A stretch of 38,205 nt of DNA. Origin: Spongiibacteraceae bacterium UBA5047. Its GTDB lineage: Bacteria; Pseudomonadota; Gammaproteobacteria; Pseudomonadales; Spongiibacteraceae. Numbering within the stretch: position 1 is the stretch's first letter; each line of letters opens with the position of its first letter. The stretch is taken from the NCBI GenBank assembly GCA_002415025.1, contig DIBR01000068.1, positions 26,515 through 64,719 of the forward strand, written 5' to 3'. Shown piece after piece: positions 17,044 to 24,709 of the stretch. The notes under the pieces are model-generated. The model made no database searches and was not told the origin of the DNA. It worked only from the letters and a program-made list of their open reading frames with translations. Both the position numbers and the translations under genes were made by a program.

Positions 17044-17078
17044 TCATCGCTTTGTCCTTTTCAGAAAAGATAAACCCC

Positions 17079-17339
17079 ATGAACGTAGAAGATATGTTGA
17101 ATGCCATGAACCCGGAAATTCACGCTGCGCTAAAACGCGCCGTTGAAATCGGAAAGTGGCCCGATGGCCGCAAACTGAGCGATGAACAGCGGGCGTTGTG
17201 TATGGAGGCGGTTATTGCCTACGACACACGCTTTGTCGAAGAAACCGAGCGCGTAGGGTATATCGATCGTGGCAGCAAGGCGGAGGGCGAACTCTGTGAC
17301 GACACGCCGGAAGCCAGTATTTTAAAGTGGGCGGAGTAA
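17079..17339 (+). CDS. DUF1315 (YeaC-like) small protein
   Basis: This is an 86-residue soluble protein. The start MNVEDMLNAM parallels E. coli YeaC, and the shared core ALKRAVEIGKWPDGRKLSDEQR is clear. An ATG at 17052 would give nine extra residues but lies almost on the predicted transcription start. The family is small and proteobacterial, and no function is established. The DUF2797 gene starts three bases after its stop, implying coupled translation. Confidence 0.85.
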   Translation: MNVEDMLNAMNPEIHAALKRAVEIGKWPDGRKLSDEQRALCMEAVIAYDTRFVEETERVGYIDRGSKAEGELCDDTPEASILKWAE

Positions 17340-17341
17340 GT

Positions 17342-18169
17342 ATGGGCGAATTGGGTCAGGGGGCTATCGCCAAGATGCGAACCCGGCTTGACGAGGGGCT
17401 GGCAAACTATCGCTTGCCGCTGGGGGACAGCGAAATCGATATGAGCGCTCTTATTGGCAGCGTGCTCAGAATTGAATTTGGTGGCGCAATCCATTGTGTG
17501 CACTGTAATCGAAAAACAAAAAAGAGTTTTAGTCAGGGCTACTGCTATCCCTGCTTCCAAAAACTCGCCCAATGCGACAGTTGTATTGTCAGCCCGGAAA
17601 AATGTCATTATTTCGAGGGCACTTGCCGTGAACCCGCCTGGGGAGAAGAGCACTGCCTGCGTGACCATATCGTGTATCTGTCCAATACCTCGGCATTAAA
17701 GGTTGGTATTACCCGGGGTACACAGGTCCCGACGCGCTGGATTGATCAGGGAGCGGTGCAGGCCCTGCCCATTTTCAGAGTCAGCAATCGCCTGCAGTCC
17801 GGGCTTGTTGAAACGGTGTTCAAGGCGCATGTCGCTGACAAAACCAGTTGGCAGGCCATGCTCAAGGCTGAACCCGAGGCCAGGGATTTGTCCGCTGAAC
17901 GCGACCGGTTGCTGGCAGAATGCCAAACTGAACTTGATGCGCTGGTGGAACAATTCGGCGAAGCGTCGATCAAAAAGCTCAATGAAGTGGAAACGAAAAT
18001 TCGCTTTCCGGTGGAGCAGTATCCGGCGAAAGTGAAGGCCTTCAATCTTGATAAAACACCCGTGGCGGAAGGCACACTGGTAGGCATTAAAGGGCAATAC
18101 CTTATTTTTGATACCGGCGTGATCAATATGCGTAAATACGGTGGCTACGAATTGCGTCTTAGCGCCTGA
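17342..18169 (+). CDS. DUF2797 protein: cysteine-rich zinc-binding region plus GIY-YIG-like core
   Basis: The product is 275 residues. I chose ATG 17342, preceded by GGAG, over an ATG at 17327 inside the previous gene. The N-terminal half has nine cysteines between residues 52 and 105, several as CxxC pairs (52/55, 68/71, 78/81), suggesting two zinc sites. Next comes IVYLSNTSALKVGITR, with Arg132 in the following helix and Glu157 in VETVF. This order resembles the GIY-YIG endonuclease core (strand, strand, Arg, Glu), though no tyrosine sits at the second YIG position. DUF2797 has no established function; nucleic acid binding or cleavage is inference. Translation is probably coupled to the DUF1315 gene. 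Confidence 0.85.
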   Translation: MGELGQGAIAKMRTRLDEGLANYRLPLGDSEIDMSALIGSVLRIEFGGAIHCVHCNRKTKKSFSQGYCYPCFQKLAQCDSCIVSPEKCHYFEGTCREPAWGEEHCLRDHIVYLSNTSALKVGITRGTQVPTRWIDQGAVQALPIFRVSNRLQSGLVETVFKAHVADKTSWQAMLKAEPEARDLSAERDRLLAECQTELDALVEQFGEASIKKLNEVETKIRFPVEQYPAKVKAFNLDKTPVAEGTLVGIKGQYLIFDTGVINMRKYGGYELRLSA

Positions 18170-18203
18170 ACCCAACACATTCTACAGGAGCGAACAGTCA
18201 CTT

Positions 18204-20867
18204 ATGCGTGATGCCCAGGCAAGCACTATTTATCTCAAGGATTACAGCGTACCGGACTTTTTGATCGACAAAACGGACTTGCGCTTTGAACTGTTTGAGA
18301 GTCACGCTCTGGTTCATTCCACGCTCGACCTTCGCCGCAATCCTCAATCCGATAATCCCTCTGCGCCGCTGATACTTGACGGGAGCGAACTGGAGTTAAT
18401 GGCTATCGCCGTTGACGGTGTTGCACTGGCGAAGAACGCCTACTGTGTTGACGACGAATCCCTTACGATCGAACAGGTGCCGGATCAGTGCGTTTTGCAA
18501 TGCACCACCCGTATCGAACCGCACAACAATACCTCGCTGGAGGGCTTGTATCGATCCGGAGGCATGTTCTGTACGCAATGTGAGGCCGAGGGCTTTCGCA
18601 AAATCACCTACTATCTGGATCGCCCCGACGTTATGTCGGTGTACACCGTTGCGCTTGAGGCGGATGCGGGGCAATACCCGGTATTGCTGTCCAACGGCAA
18701 TTTGCAGGAAACCCAATCACTGGCCGACGGCAGGGCGCGGGCGGTATGGCACGACCCTCATCGTAAACCCGCGTATCTCTTTGCGCTGGTTGCGGGTGAT
18801 CTCGAACGCGTGAGCGACAGCTTTGTGACGTGTGGCGGTCGGCGGGTTGATTTGCATATCTACGTTGAAGCAAAAGATCTGGATAAATGTGATCACGCCA
18901 TGCAATCCCTGAAAAACGCGATGCGCTGGGATGAAGAGGTGTATGGCCGTGAGTATGATCTCGATATTTTTAATATCGTTGCGGTCGATGATTTCAACAT
19001 GGGGGCCATGGAAAACAAAAGCCTGAACATATTCAATACCTCCTGTGTTCTTGCCAGTGCAGAAACGACCACTGATGCCGGCTTTCAGCGCGTTGAAGGG
19101 GTTGTTGCCCACGAATACTTTCACAACTGGTCGGGCAACCGCGTTACTTGCCGTGACTGGTTCCAGCTGAGTCTTAAAGAAGGCTTTACCGTTTTCAGGG
19201 ACGCCGAGTTTTCTGCGGACATGGGCTCGCCGGTTGTTAAGCGGGTTGAAGATGTTGGCCTGCTGCGCACGGCGCAATTTGCCGAAGACGCCGGGCCGAT
19301 GGCGCACCCGGTCCGCCCCGACGCCTACATGGAAATATCAAACTTCTACACCGTTACCATTTATGAAAAAGGTGCAGAAGTTGTTCGCATGATTCACACC
19401 CTGCTTGGGCCGGAGCGCTTTCGTGCCGGCAGTGATTTGTACTTTGCGCGCCACGACGGGCAGGCCGTAACCTGTGAAGACTTCGTCAAAGCCATGGAAG
19501 ATGCGAGTGGCGTTGACCTGCGGCAATTCCGGCGCTGGTATTCCCAGGCAGGAACGCCGCAGGTGTCGATTAAAGGCCACTACGATGCCGGGCAGGAAAC
19601 CTATACGCTGATGGTCGAACAGTCGTGCCCGGACACGCCGGGGCAAAAAGACAAGCAGGCGCTGCATATTCCTCTGGCCATGGGCCTGGTGGGTGAGGCC
19701 GGTTGCCTCAAGCTGAACTTGCAGGGGGTTGCGGCGGATACCGAATCGGCGGACAACACCCATGTTGTACTGGACCTGACTCAACAGCAACAGCAATTCG
19801 TATTCACTGAAGTGAAAGAGCCGCCTGTGCCAAGCCTGTTTCGCGGCTTTTCAGCACCGGTGAAATTGCGGGTGGATTACAGCCGCGACGACTTGCTGTT
19901 TCTTATGCAGAACGACAGTGACGGTTTTAATCGCTGGGAAGCTTCCCAGCAGCTTGGCGTTCAGGTGTTGAGTGAAATGGTGCAGGCGCACCAGGCGGGC
20001 AACAGCCTGGCACTGGACGAGCGAGTGATCACTGCCGGGCGCTCCCTGCTCGCCAACGAATCGCTGGATCCGGCGATGGTAGCCCTGATGCTGACCTTGC
20101 CAACCGAGGCCTATATGGCCGAACTGATACAGCCGGTTGACGTGCTGGCGATTCACAACGCACGCAGTCAGGCGCGCCTCGAATTGGCAATGGCCCTGCG
20201 CGATGATTTGCTGATGACCTACCGGCGCCTCTCCATGAGTCAGGGTGACTACGCTGCGAATGCGGATCAAATCGGCAAGCGCAGTCTGAAAAATCTGGCC
20301 TTGCAATACCTGATGTTGCTGCCGGAAGCTGACGCCTTGCAGCTGTGTCTGGCGCAACTCAACGACTCGGACAATATGACTGATCGCCTGGCGGCACTGC
20401 ATGCGTTGAGCAATAGCGACTACGAGGCAGAAACAGCGCAGGCACTCGATCAGTTTTACCGCAACTGGCAACACGAACCTTTGGTGGTCAATCAGTGGTT
20501 TCAGGTTCAGGCCTGTTGTCAGCGTCCGGGTACGCTGAATCGTGTCGTTGAACTACTGCAGCATCCGGCTTTTGATCTGCGTAATCCCAATAAGGTGCGT
20601 TCTGTTATTGGCGCTTTTTGCGGGCAGAATGCAGTGAACTTTCATCAGCTGGATGGCGGTGGCTATCGTTTTCTGGCCGATCAGGTCATTCAGCTAAACC
20701 GCAGCAACCCGCAGATAGCGTCCCGGCTGCTTGGGCCGCTGAGCAAATGGCGCAAGTTTCTGCCGGAGCAGCAAAAGATGATGAAAGCCGAGCTGGAGCG
20801 CATTGCCGCCGAGCCCAAATTGTCGCGGGATGTCTTTGAAGTAGTAAGCAAATCGTTGCAGGCATAG
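18204..20867 (+). CDS. pepN: Aminopeptidase N (M1 family)
   Basis: PepN is a cytoplasmic zinc aminopeptidase that finishes degradation of peptides released by ATP-dependent proteases. The product is 887 residues, close to E. coli PepN (870). The GAMEN exopeptidase motif is at 267-271. The zinc motif HEYFH (His303, Glu304, His307) is followed by Glu326 in KEGF, giving the HExxH-x18-E pattern. The C-terminal ERAP1-like helical domain is present and ends RDVFEVVSKSLQA. I chose ATG 18204 (MRDAQASTIYL), with AGGAG at 18185-18189 somewhat far upstream. An in-frame ATG at 18141 overlaps the DUF2797 gene and is unlikely. It converges with the lipoprotein gene. Confidence 0.97.
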   Translation: MRDAQASTIYLKDYSVPDFLIDKTDLRFELFESHALVHSTLDLRRNPQSDNPSAPLILDGSELELMAIAVDGVALAKNAYCVDDESLTIEQVPDQCVLQCTTRIEPHNNTSLEGLYRSGGMFCTQCEAEGFRKITYYLDRPDVMSVYTVALEADAGQYPVLLSNGNLQETQSLADGRARAVWHDPHRKPAYLFALVAGDLERVSDSFVTCGGRRVDLHIYVEAKDLDKCDHAMQSLKNAMRWDEEVYGREYDLDIFNIVAVDDFNMGAMENKSLNIFNTSCVLASAETTTDAGFQRVEGVVAHEYFHNWSGNRVTCRDWFQLSLKEGFTVFRDAEFSADMGSPVVKRVEDVGLLRTAQFAEDAGPMAHPVRPDAYMEISNFYTVTIYEKGAEVVRMIHTLLGPERFRAGSDLYFARHDGQAVTCEDFVKAMEDASGVDLRQFRRWYSQAGTPQVSIKGHYDAGQETYTLMVEQSCPDTPGQKDKQALHIPLAMGLVGEAGCLKLNLQGVAADTESADNTHVVLDLTQQQQQFVFTEVKEPPVPSLFRGFSAPVKLRVDYSRDDLLFLMQNDSDGFNRWEASQQLGVQVLSEMVQAHQAGNSLALDERVITAGRSLLANESLDPAMVALMLTLPTEAYMAELIQPVDVLAIHNARSQARLELAMALRDDLLMTYRRLSMSQGDYAANADQIGKRSLKNLALQYLMLLPEADALQLCLAQLNDSDNMTDRLAALHALSNSDYEAETAQALDQFYRNWQHEPLVVNQWFQVQACCQRPGTLNRVVELLQHPAFDLRNPNKVRSVIGAFCGQNAVNFHQLDGGGYRFLADQVIQLNRSNPQIASRLLGPLSKWRKFLPEQQKMMKAELERIAAEPKLSRDVFEVVSKSLQA

Positions 20868-20914
20868 TTGCTGGCAGTGCCCCTGCGAATCCTTAAACCG
20901 CCGCGAACCGATAA

Positions 20915-21946
20915 TCAGGGCGCCAGCTCCAGAAAAGAGTCGAGGTGATGAATCGCGTAGCCCCGGTAGGCCGTATAGCGCTTCAGATCTTTATCGATGA
21001 TGGTCAGTATTTGATTCATCGCGGCACTGCCTTCTTCGCAGAAGGTTATCCATATCGGCTTAATGCATAGGGTTTCCACGCCCACGACCATGGGTTTCGC
21101 GGCCAATGACGCATACGCGAGTTCATCGCTCGCATCGTTGATAATGCGCTGGCTGCTGTCCCGGTAGTCCATCAGACTGACTCCATCAGTGGCATCGATT
21201 ACCAGCTCATGTAACAAACGCGGTTGGCCATTGCGGGTTATTCTATGCTCGTCGTACCAGACCGGTATGTCGGCCATCAGCGGCATTGACAGATTGCCGG
21301 AGCGTGCTCGCGCCGATTCCAGCAAGTCGATATAGGCATTCCCCAAGCTGTTGCGGTCAGCGTCCCACTCTGGGAGCAGATACGGTTCTACATCAAGGTG
21401 GATAGCCGAGACCGTGATATCGGGAAAGCGCTCCGCAAATGCCCCCGCGCGGTCAATAACAGACAATACGTAATGGTGATTTTCAGGCAGTGCCCAGTCG
21501 GGTTGACCAAACAGAAGTTCAATGTGGATGCCGAGTTGCTGAGCTCGCCGGAAGAAGTTGGCTAGCGCTGTCTGATCGTGTTCCAGTGCCTGCGTGGCTG
21601 CAAGGTATATCCGGTTCAGAGCGTGTTGTTCGGCTAGCTCGAATAGTTGTTGTGCCCGGTTTGTGTCCAAAACAACGGCGGAACCCCATACCCAAAGTGC
21701 GCGAACGCCGGTAGTCTCGCAATCGGGGTCGGTTGCTGCCCCCGTGTCTTCAGGTACGCAACGCTGAGAAGTATCGCGTACCGTTGGGCTTGGCGAGGGC
21801 TTGGTAGAGCTCGCGTGGTTGTCCGGGTCGACAAGGCCTCTGCCATCGGTGGCGGGTCCACTGGAGTTGCAGGCCATCAGTAGGAGCGCGGCCAGGAAGA
21901 TCAGACACAGGCTCGTGAACCGGGTTTTGATGTGGGGCCATTTCAT
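20915..21946 (-). CDS. Lipoprotein with probable TIM-barrel (glycoside hydrolase-like) domain
   Basis: I do not recognise a named family. The 343-residue product has a lipoprotein signal (lipobox LLMAC, Cys26) and a Ser/Pro/Asp-rich linker to about residue 75. A domain follows that reads like a beta/alpha barrel: RALWVWGSA, NRIYLA, IHIELLFGQPDW, VSAIHLDVEPYL (Asp185, Glu187), MPLMADIPVW, GVSLMDYRDS, PMVVGVET (Glu291) and GYAIHHLDSF. Alternating hydrophobic strands ending in acidic residues, and a Glu in a late strand, suggest a glycoside hydrolase or related enzyme with Glu187 and Glu291 as candidates. The substrate is unknown. It is a single gene, convergent with pepN and divergent from the aldehyde dehydrogenase. 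Confidence 0.75.
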   Translation of the reverse strand: MKWPHIKTRFTSLCLIFLAALLLMACNSSGPATDGRGLVDPDNHASSTKPSPSPTVRDTSQRCVPEDTGAATDPDCETTGVRALWVWGSAVVLDTNRAQQLFELAEQHALNRIYLAATQALEHDQTALANFFRRAQQLGIHIELLFGQPDWALPENHHYVLSVIDRAGAFAERFPDITVSAIHLDVEPYLLPEWDADRNSLGNAYIDLLESARARSGNLSMPLMADIPVWYDEHRITRNGQPRLLHELVIDATDGVSLMDYRDSSQRIINDASDELAYASLAAKPMVVGVETLCIKPIWITFCEEGSAAMNQILTIIDKDLKRYTAYRGYAIHHLDSFLELAP

Positions 21947-22173
21947 GGGAAAGTGTCTCTCACGGTGGAAGGTATCCGGGTGTCAGCGCTAGACTTCAAA
22001 CTCGCAGCGCCATCCCTCACAGCCGGGTTGCCGCCGGTTTTGAGATTGGATCATAAGTACCGGCGTGGAGACATACGGAGTGCCCCCAATGTCGCTACAG
22101 AGCTACGCAGACTTTGCGTTGAGTGCCCACGTTAAGTTTCCGTAAGGGCATATCGCAAGCATAGGGGTGAAGA

Positions 22174-22202
22174 TATACTCCCACGACTAACAACTATTAG
22201 TT
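22174..22202 (+). promoter_or_regulatory. Candidate -10 and palindromic operator before the aldehyde dehydrogenase gene
   Basis: TATACT (22174-22179) could be a -10, but no convincing -35 precedes it. Just downstream, ACTAA (22186-22190) and TTAGT (22197-22201) form an inverted repeat with a six-base spacer, overlapping a second palindrome AACTA-T-TAGTT (22192-22202). That position, near the expected start of transcription, suits a repressor site. The rest of the 280-base gap (21947-22226) shows only the strong AGGAAGGAGGA ribosome site. Confidence 0.3.
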
Positions 22203-22226
22203 TGCCACTGACAGGAAGGAGGACTT

Positions 22227-23771
22227 ATGTCCATTTATCAACCCATAGAAAAGACGGGCGAAGACCGTCGGGTTTACCAGTTGACCAGCCCGGTCACCAT
22301 GGAGCCGATTGGCGAACTGGTGTGTGCCAACACTGACGATGTGCGAGCGGCCGTTGCCAAAGCGCGCGAAGCGCAGAAAGCCTGGGGTGAATTGCCCGTG
22401 GATGAGCGCGCCAAAATCATTCAGAAGGCCGCGCAGATCATTCTCAAACGCCAGGATGAAATCTGTGAAACCGTTATTCGTGAAACCGGCAAGGTGCCTG
22501 CCGATGCGTTGAGCATGGAAATTTTCTCCGTGGTTGATGCGATGGTTTATTACGCCAAACACGCGAAGAAATTCCTCAAGACCGAGAAGCGCAAGGTGCC
22601 TGGCATTGTGGGTCTTGGCAAAAAAATGAAAATCGTCTACAAGCCGCTGGGCGTGGTAGGCATCATCGTTCCCTGGAACGGACCATTCGTGTTGGCAGCC
22701 AACCCGGCTGCTCAGGCGCTGTTGGCGGGTAACGCGGCGGTATTGAAAGGCTCTGAAGTAACCCCCTATTCGTCGAAACTGCTGGAAGACGTCTACCGCG
22801 AAGCCGGTTTGCCTGACGGTGTACTGCAGGTGCTGATGGGTGACGGTCAGACCGGCGCAGATCTGGTTGAGGCCGGAGTCGACAAGATTTCTTTCACGGG
22901 CAGCGTGCGCACCGGCAAGCTGGTGGCCGAATCCTGTGCCCGGCAACTTATACCGGTGACGCTGGAGCTGGGTGGCAAGGACGCGATGATCGTTTGTGCC
23001 GACGCCAATCTCGATCGCGCGGTAGATGGCGCGCTGGTCGGCTCCTGCATGAATACCGGTCACTACTGCTGTGGTACCGAGCGCATCTACGTGATGGAAA
23101 GCGTGTACGACGAATTTGTGCAGAAAGTGGTTGAGCGCACCAAGGCACTCAAGCAGGGCTCCGAGCACGGCGGTGACGAGGATGTCGGAGCCGTTTTCTG
23201 GGATCGCCAGATGACCATTATCGAAGACCATGTTGAAGACGCCCGCAAAAATGGCGCCAAAGTGCTGGTTGGTGGTGGTCGCAACCCGAACCAGAAAGGC
23301 CTGTATTACCTGCCAACGGTGATTACCGACGTTACCCACGATATGACCATAATGCGCGATGAGACCTTCGGCCCGGTCATCTGCATTCAGAAAGTGCGCG
23401 ACGAGAACGAAGCCCTGCGTCTGGCCAATGACAGCGAGTTCGGTTTGAACGGCAATGTCTGGACCAGTGATCTTGAGAAGGGCTTCAATATCGCCCGCCG
23501 CATCGATACCGGCGGTGTCAGCATCAACGATATGGCCATGACCTACGGTGTACCCGCTGCCCCCTTTGGTGGTCGCAAGCACAGTGGTATCGGGCAGGTG
23601 AATAGCGTTACCGGTCTGCGCGGCTACTGTTTTGCCCAGCCTATCCTGATCGACAAGGGTAAGGGCAAACTGCAAAGCGGCTACCCGCACAGCACACAGA
23701 ATGTTGAAGGCATGAAGAAATTCATGAATATTTTGTGGGCGAAAACACCGATTGGTCGCTGGTTGGCTTAA
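22227..23771 (+). CDS. NAD(P)-dependent aldehyde dehydrogenase
   Basis: This 514-residue enzyme oxidises an aldehyde to a carboxylic acid. The family active site is complete: PWNGPF with Asn151, the ISFTGSVRTG cofactor loop, LELGGKD with general base Glu247, and the nucleophile Cys281 in GHYCCG, exactly 34 residues after Glu247. ETFGPV and PFGGRKHSG are the later conserved motifs. The C-terminal tail (about 480-514) is extended and rich in basic and aromatic residues (MKKFMNILWAKTPIGRW), which could bind a membrane. Substrate cannot be read from sequence; fatty, aromatic or semialdehydes are all possible. A very strong ribosome site (AGGAAGGAGGA) suggests high expression. It is monocistronic, with palindromes right after the stop. 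Confidence 0.93.
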   Translation: MSIYQPIEKTGEDRRVYQLTSPVTMEPIGELVCANTDDVRAAVAKAREAQKAWGELPVDERAKIIQKAAQIILKRQDEICETVIRETGKVPADALSMEIFSVVDAMVYYAKHAKKFLKTEKRKVPGIVGLGKKMKIVYKPLGVVGIIVPWNGPFVLAANPAAQALLAGNAAVLKGSEVTPYSSKLLEDVYREAGLPDGVLQVLMGDGQTGADLVEAGVDKISFTGSVRTGKLVAESCARQLIPVTLELGGKDAMIVCADANLDRAVDGALVGSCMNTGHYCCGTERIYVMESVYDEFVQKVVERTKALKQGSEHGGDEDVGAVFWDRQMTIIEDHVEDARKNGAKVLVGGGRNPNQKGLYYLPTVITDVTHDMTIMRDETFGPVICIQKVRDENEALRLANDSEFGLNGNVWTSDLEKGFNIARRIDTGGVSINDMAMTYGVPAAPFGGRKHSGIGQVNSVTGLRGYCFAQPILIDKGKGKLQSGYPHSTQNVEGMKKFMNILWAKTPIGRWLA

Positions 23772-23778
23772 GCGGGAA

Positions 23779-23847
23779 GCCTGAAACGCTGCGCTTGTTC
23801 AGGCCTACCAGTGTCGGTAGGCCCGCATAAAGCGCAGCGTTGCGGGC
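23779..23847. repeat. Inverted pair of REP-like palindromes (BIME-like element)
   Basis: Two units lie head to head. Left unit: GCCTGAA (23779-23785), a loop containing ACGCTGCGCTT, TTCAGGC (23798-23804), then CTACC. Right unit, on the opposite strand: GCCCGCA (complement of 23841-23847), the same ACGCTGCGCTT in the loop, TGCGGGC (complement of 23821-23827), then CTACC. The stems differ at two pairs and both partners change (T-A to C-G, A-T to C-G), so pairing is kept. The shared GGCCTACC feet also form an 8-base palindrome (23802-23809 with 23816-23823). The layout recalls E. coli REP/BIME elements. It starts seven bases after the aldehyde dehydrogenase stop and has no T-run. Confidence 0.75.
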
Positions 23848-23978
23848 AAATCCCTCCCGTTGTTCAGCGCGCCAAGCAGTTATAAGCATAGCGCAAAATA
23901 TTATAAGCCACTGTTTTTTATACACTTTTATTCTAATCTTTGATTTCCTGTGCTATCGTTGCCTCCCTGTTGAAATGA

Positions 23979-24629
23979 GTGCGCGAGACGCGAGCCGTGA
24001 AAGACCTGGATTTAGCCAAACTCAATGCTGAACTTGCCGGCAAACCGCCCCGGGAGATTATTCGCTGGGCGCTGTCTCTGGGCGAGCCGGCCATGGCCAG
24101 CACCAGCTTTTCCCCGAATGCGGCGGTCATGCTGCACCTTGTTACCCAGGTTGACGCCAGCGTGCCGGTGGTTTGGGTTGATAGTGGTTACAACGTGGCC
24201 GACGCCTACCGCGTGGCCGAGCGTTTGATGAAAGACCTCAAGCCCAACATGCAGATTTTCACCCCCGAAATGACGGCAGAGCGTCGCAACGCCATTATGG
24301 GCGGCATTCCCCACCCTGACGATACGCCGGAGCTGTTTCAGGAATTTACCCGTCAGGTGAAGCTGGAACCCTTTGATCGTGCGTTGAAGTCCCTGCAGCC
24401 CAAAATCTGGATTACAGGCATTCGCAAAGAGGAAACAGACTTTCGTAAAGGTCTGGATATCCTTTCGCTGGACGCGCGCGGTTTGCTCAAGGTGGCCCCG
24501 ATCTTTGACTGGACAGCGGACGATATTGCCCGTTATATGGACGAGCATCAGTTGCCGAGCTGCAAGCATTACTTCGACCCCACCAAGGTGGCCGAAAATG
24601 CAGAGTGTGGGTTGCATACGGCGGCCTGA
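23979..24629 (+). CDS. cysH: Phosphoadenosine phosphosulfate (PAPS) reductase
   Basis: This enzyme reduces PAPS to sulfite and PAP in assimilatory sulfate reduction. The product is 216 residues from the GTG at 23979; a GTG at 23997 is an equally possible start. It has the nucleotide-binding STSFSPNAAVMLHL segment (E. coli has SSFGIQAAVSLHL) and WVDSGYN. ITGIRKEETDFR corresponds to the E. coli GLRREQS loop, and a terminal ECGLH motif carries the catalytic Cys210. The cysteines that bind the iron-sulfur cluster in APS reductases are absent, so it should be the cluster-free, PAPS-using type. It is somewhat shorter than E. coli CysH (244). pyrD follows 80 bases downstream. Confidence 0.85.
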   Translation: MRETRAVKDLDLAKLNAELAGKPPREIIRWALSLGEPAMASTSFSPNAAVMLHLVTQVDASVPVVWVDSGYNVADAYRVAERLMKDLKPNMQIFTPEMTAERRNAIMGGIPHPDDTPELFQEFTRQVKLEPFDRALKSLQPKIWITGIRKEETDFRKGLDILSLDARGLLKVAPIFDWTADDIARYMDEHQLPSCKHYFDPTKVAENAECGLHTAA

Positions 24630-24709
24630 TTGTTCAGCGCTCACTCGCCAGTTGTGTGAACCCGCTGCGGCCCCGGCGTAAACAACAATATCGTATTCAA
24701 GGTAAAGCC

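Noticed and set aside
17052..17078. An upstream ATG for the DUF1315 gene
   Set aside because: It lies almost on the expected transcription start, and the family begins at the later Met.
22197..23690. A 497-codon open frame on the minus strand opposite the aldehyde dehydrogenase
   Set aside because: It is a codon-usage shadow: the plus-strand gene has all active-site motifs and a strong ribosome site, and the antisense product resembles no family.
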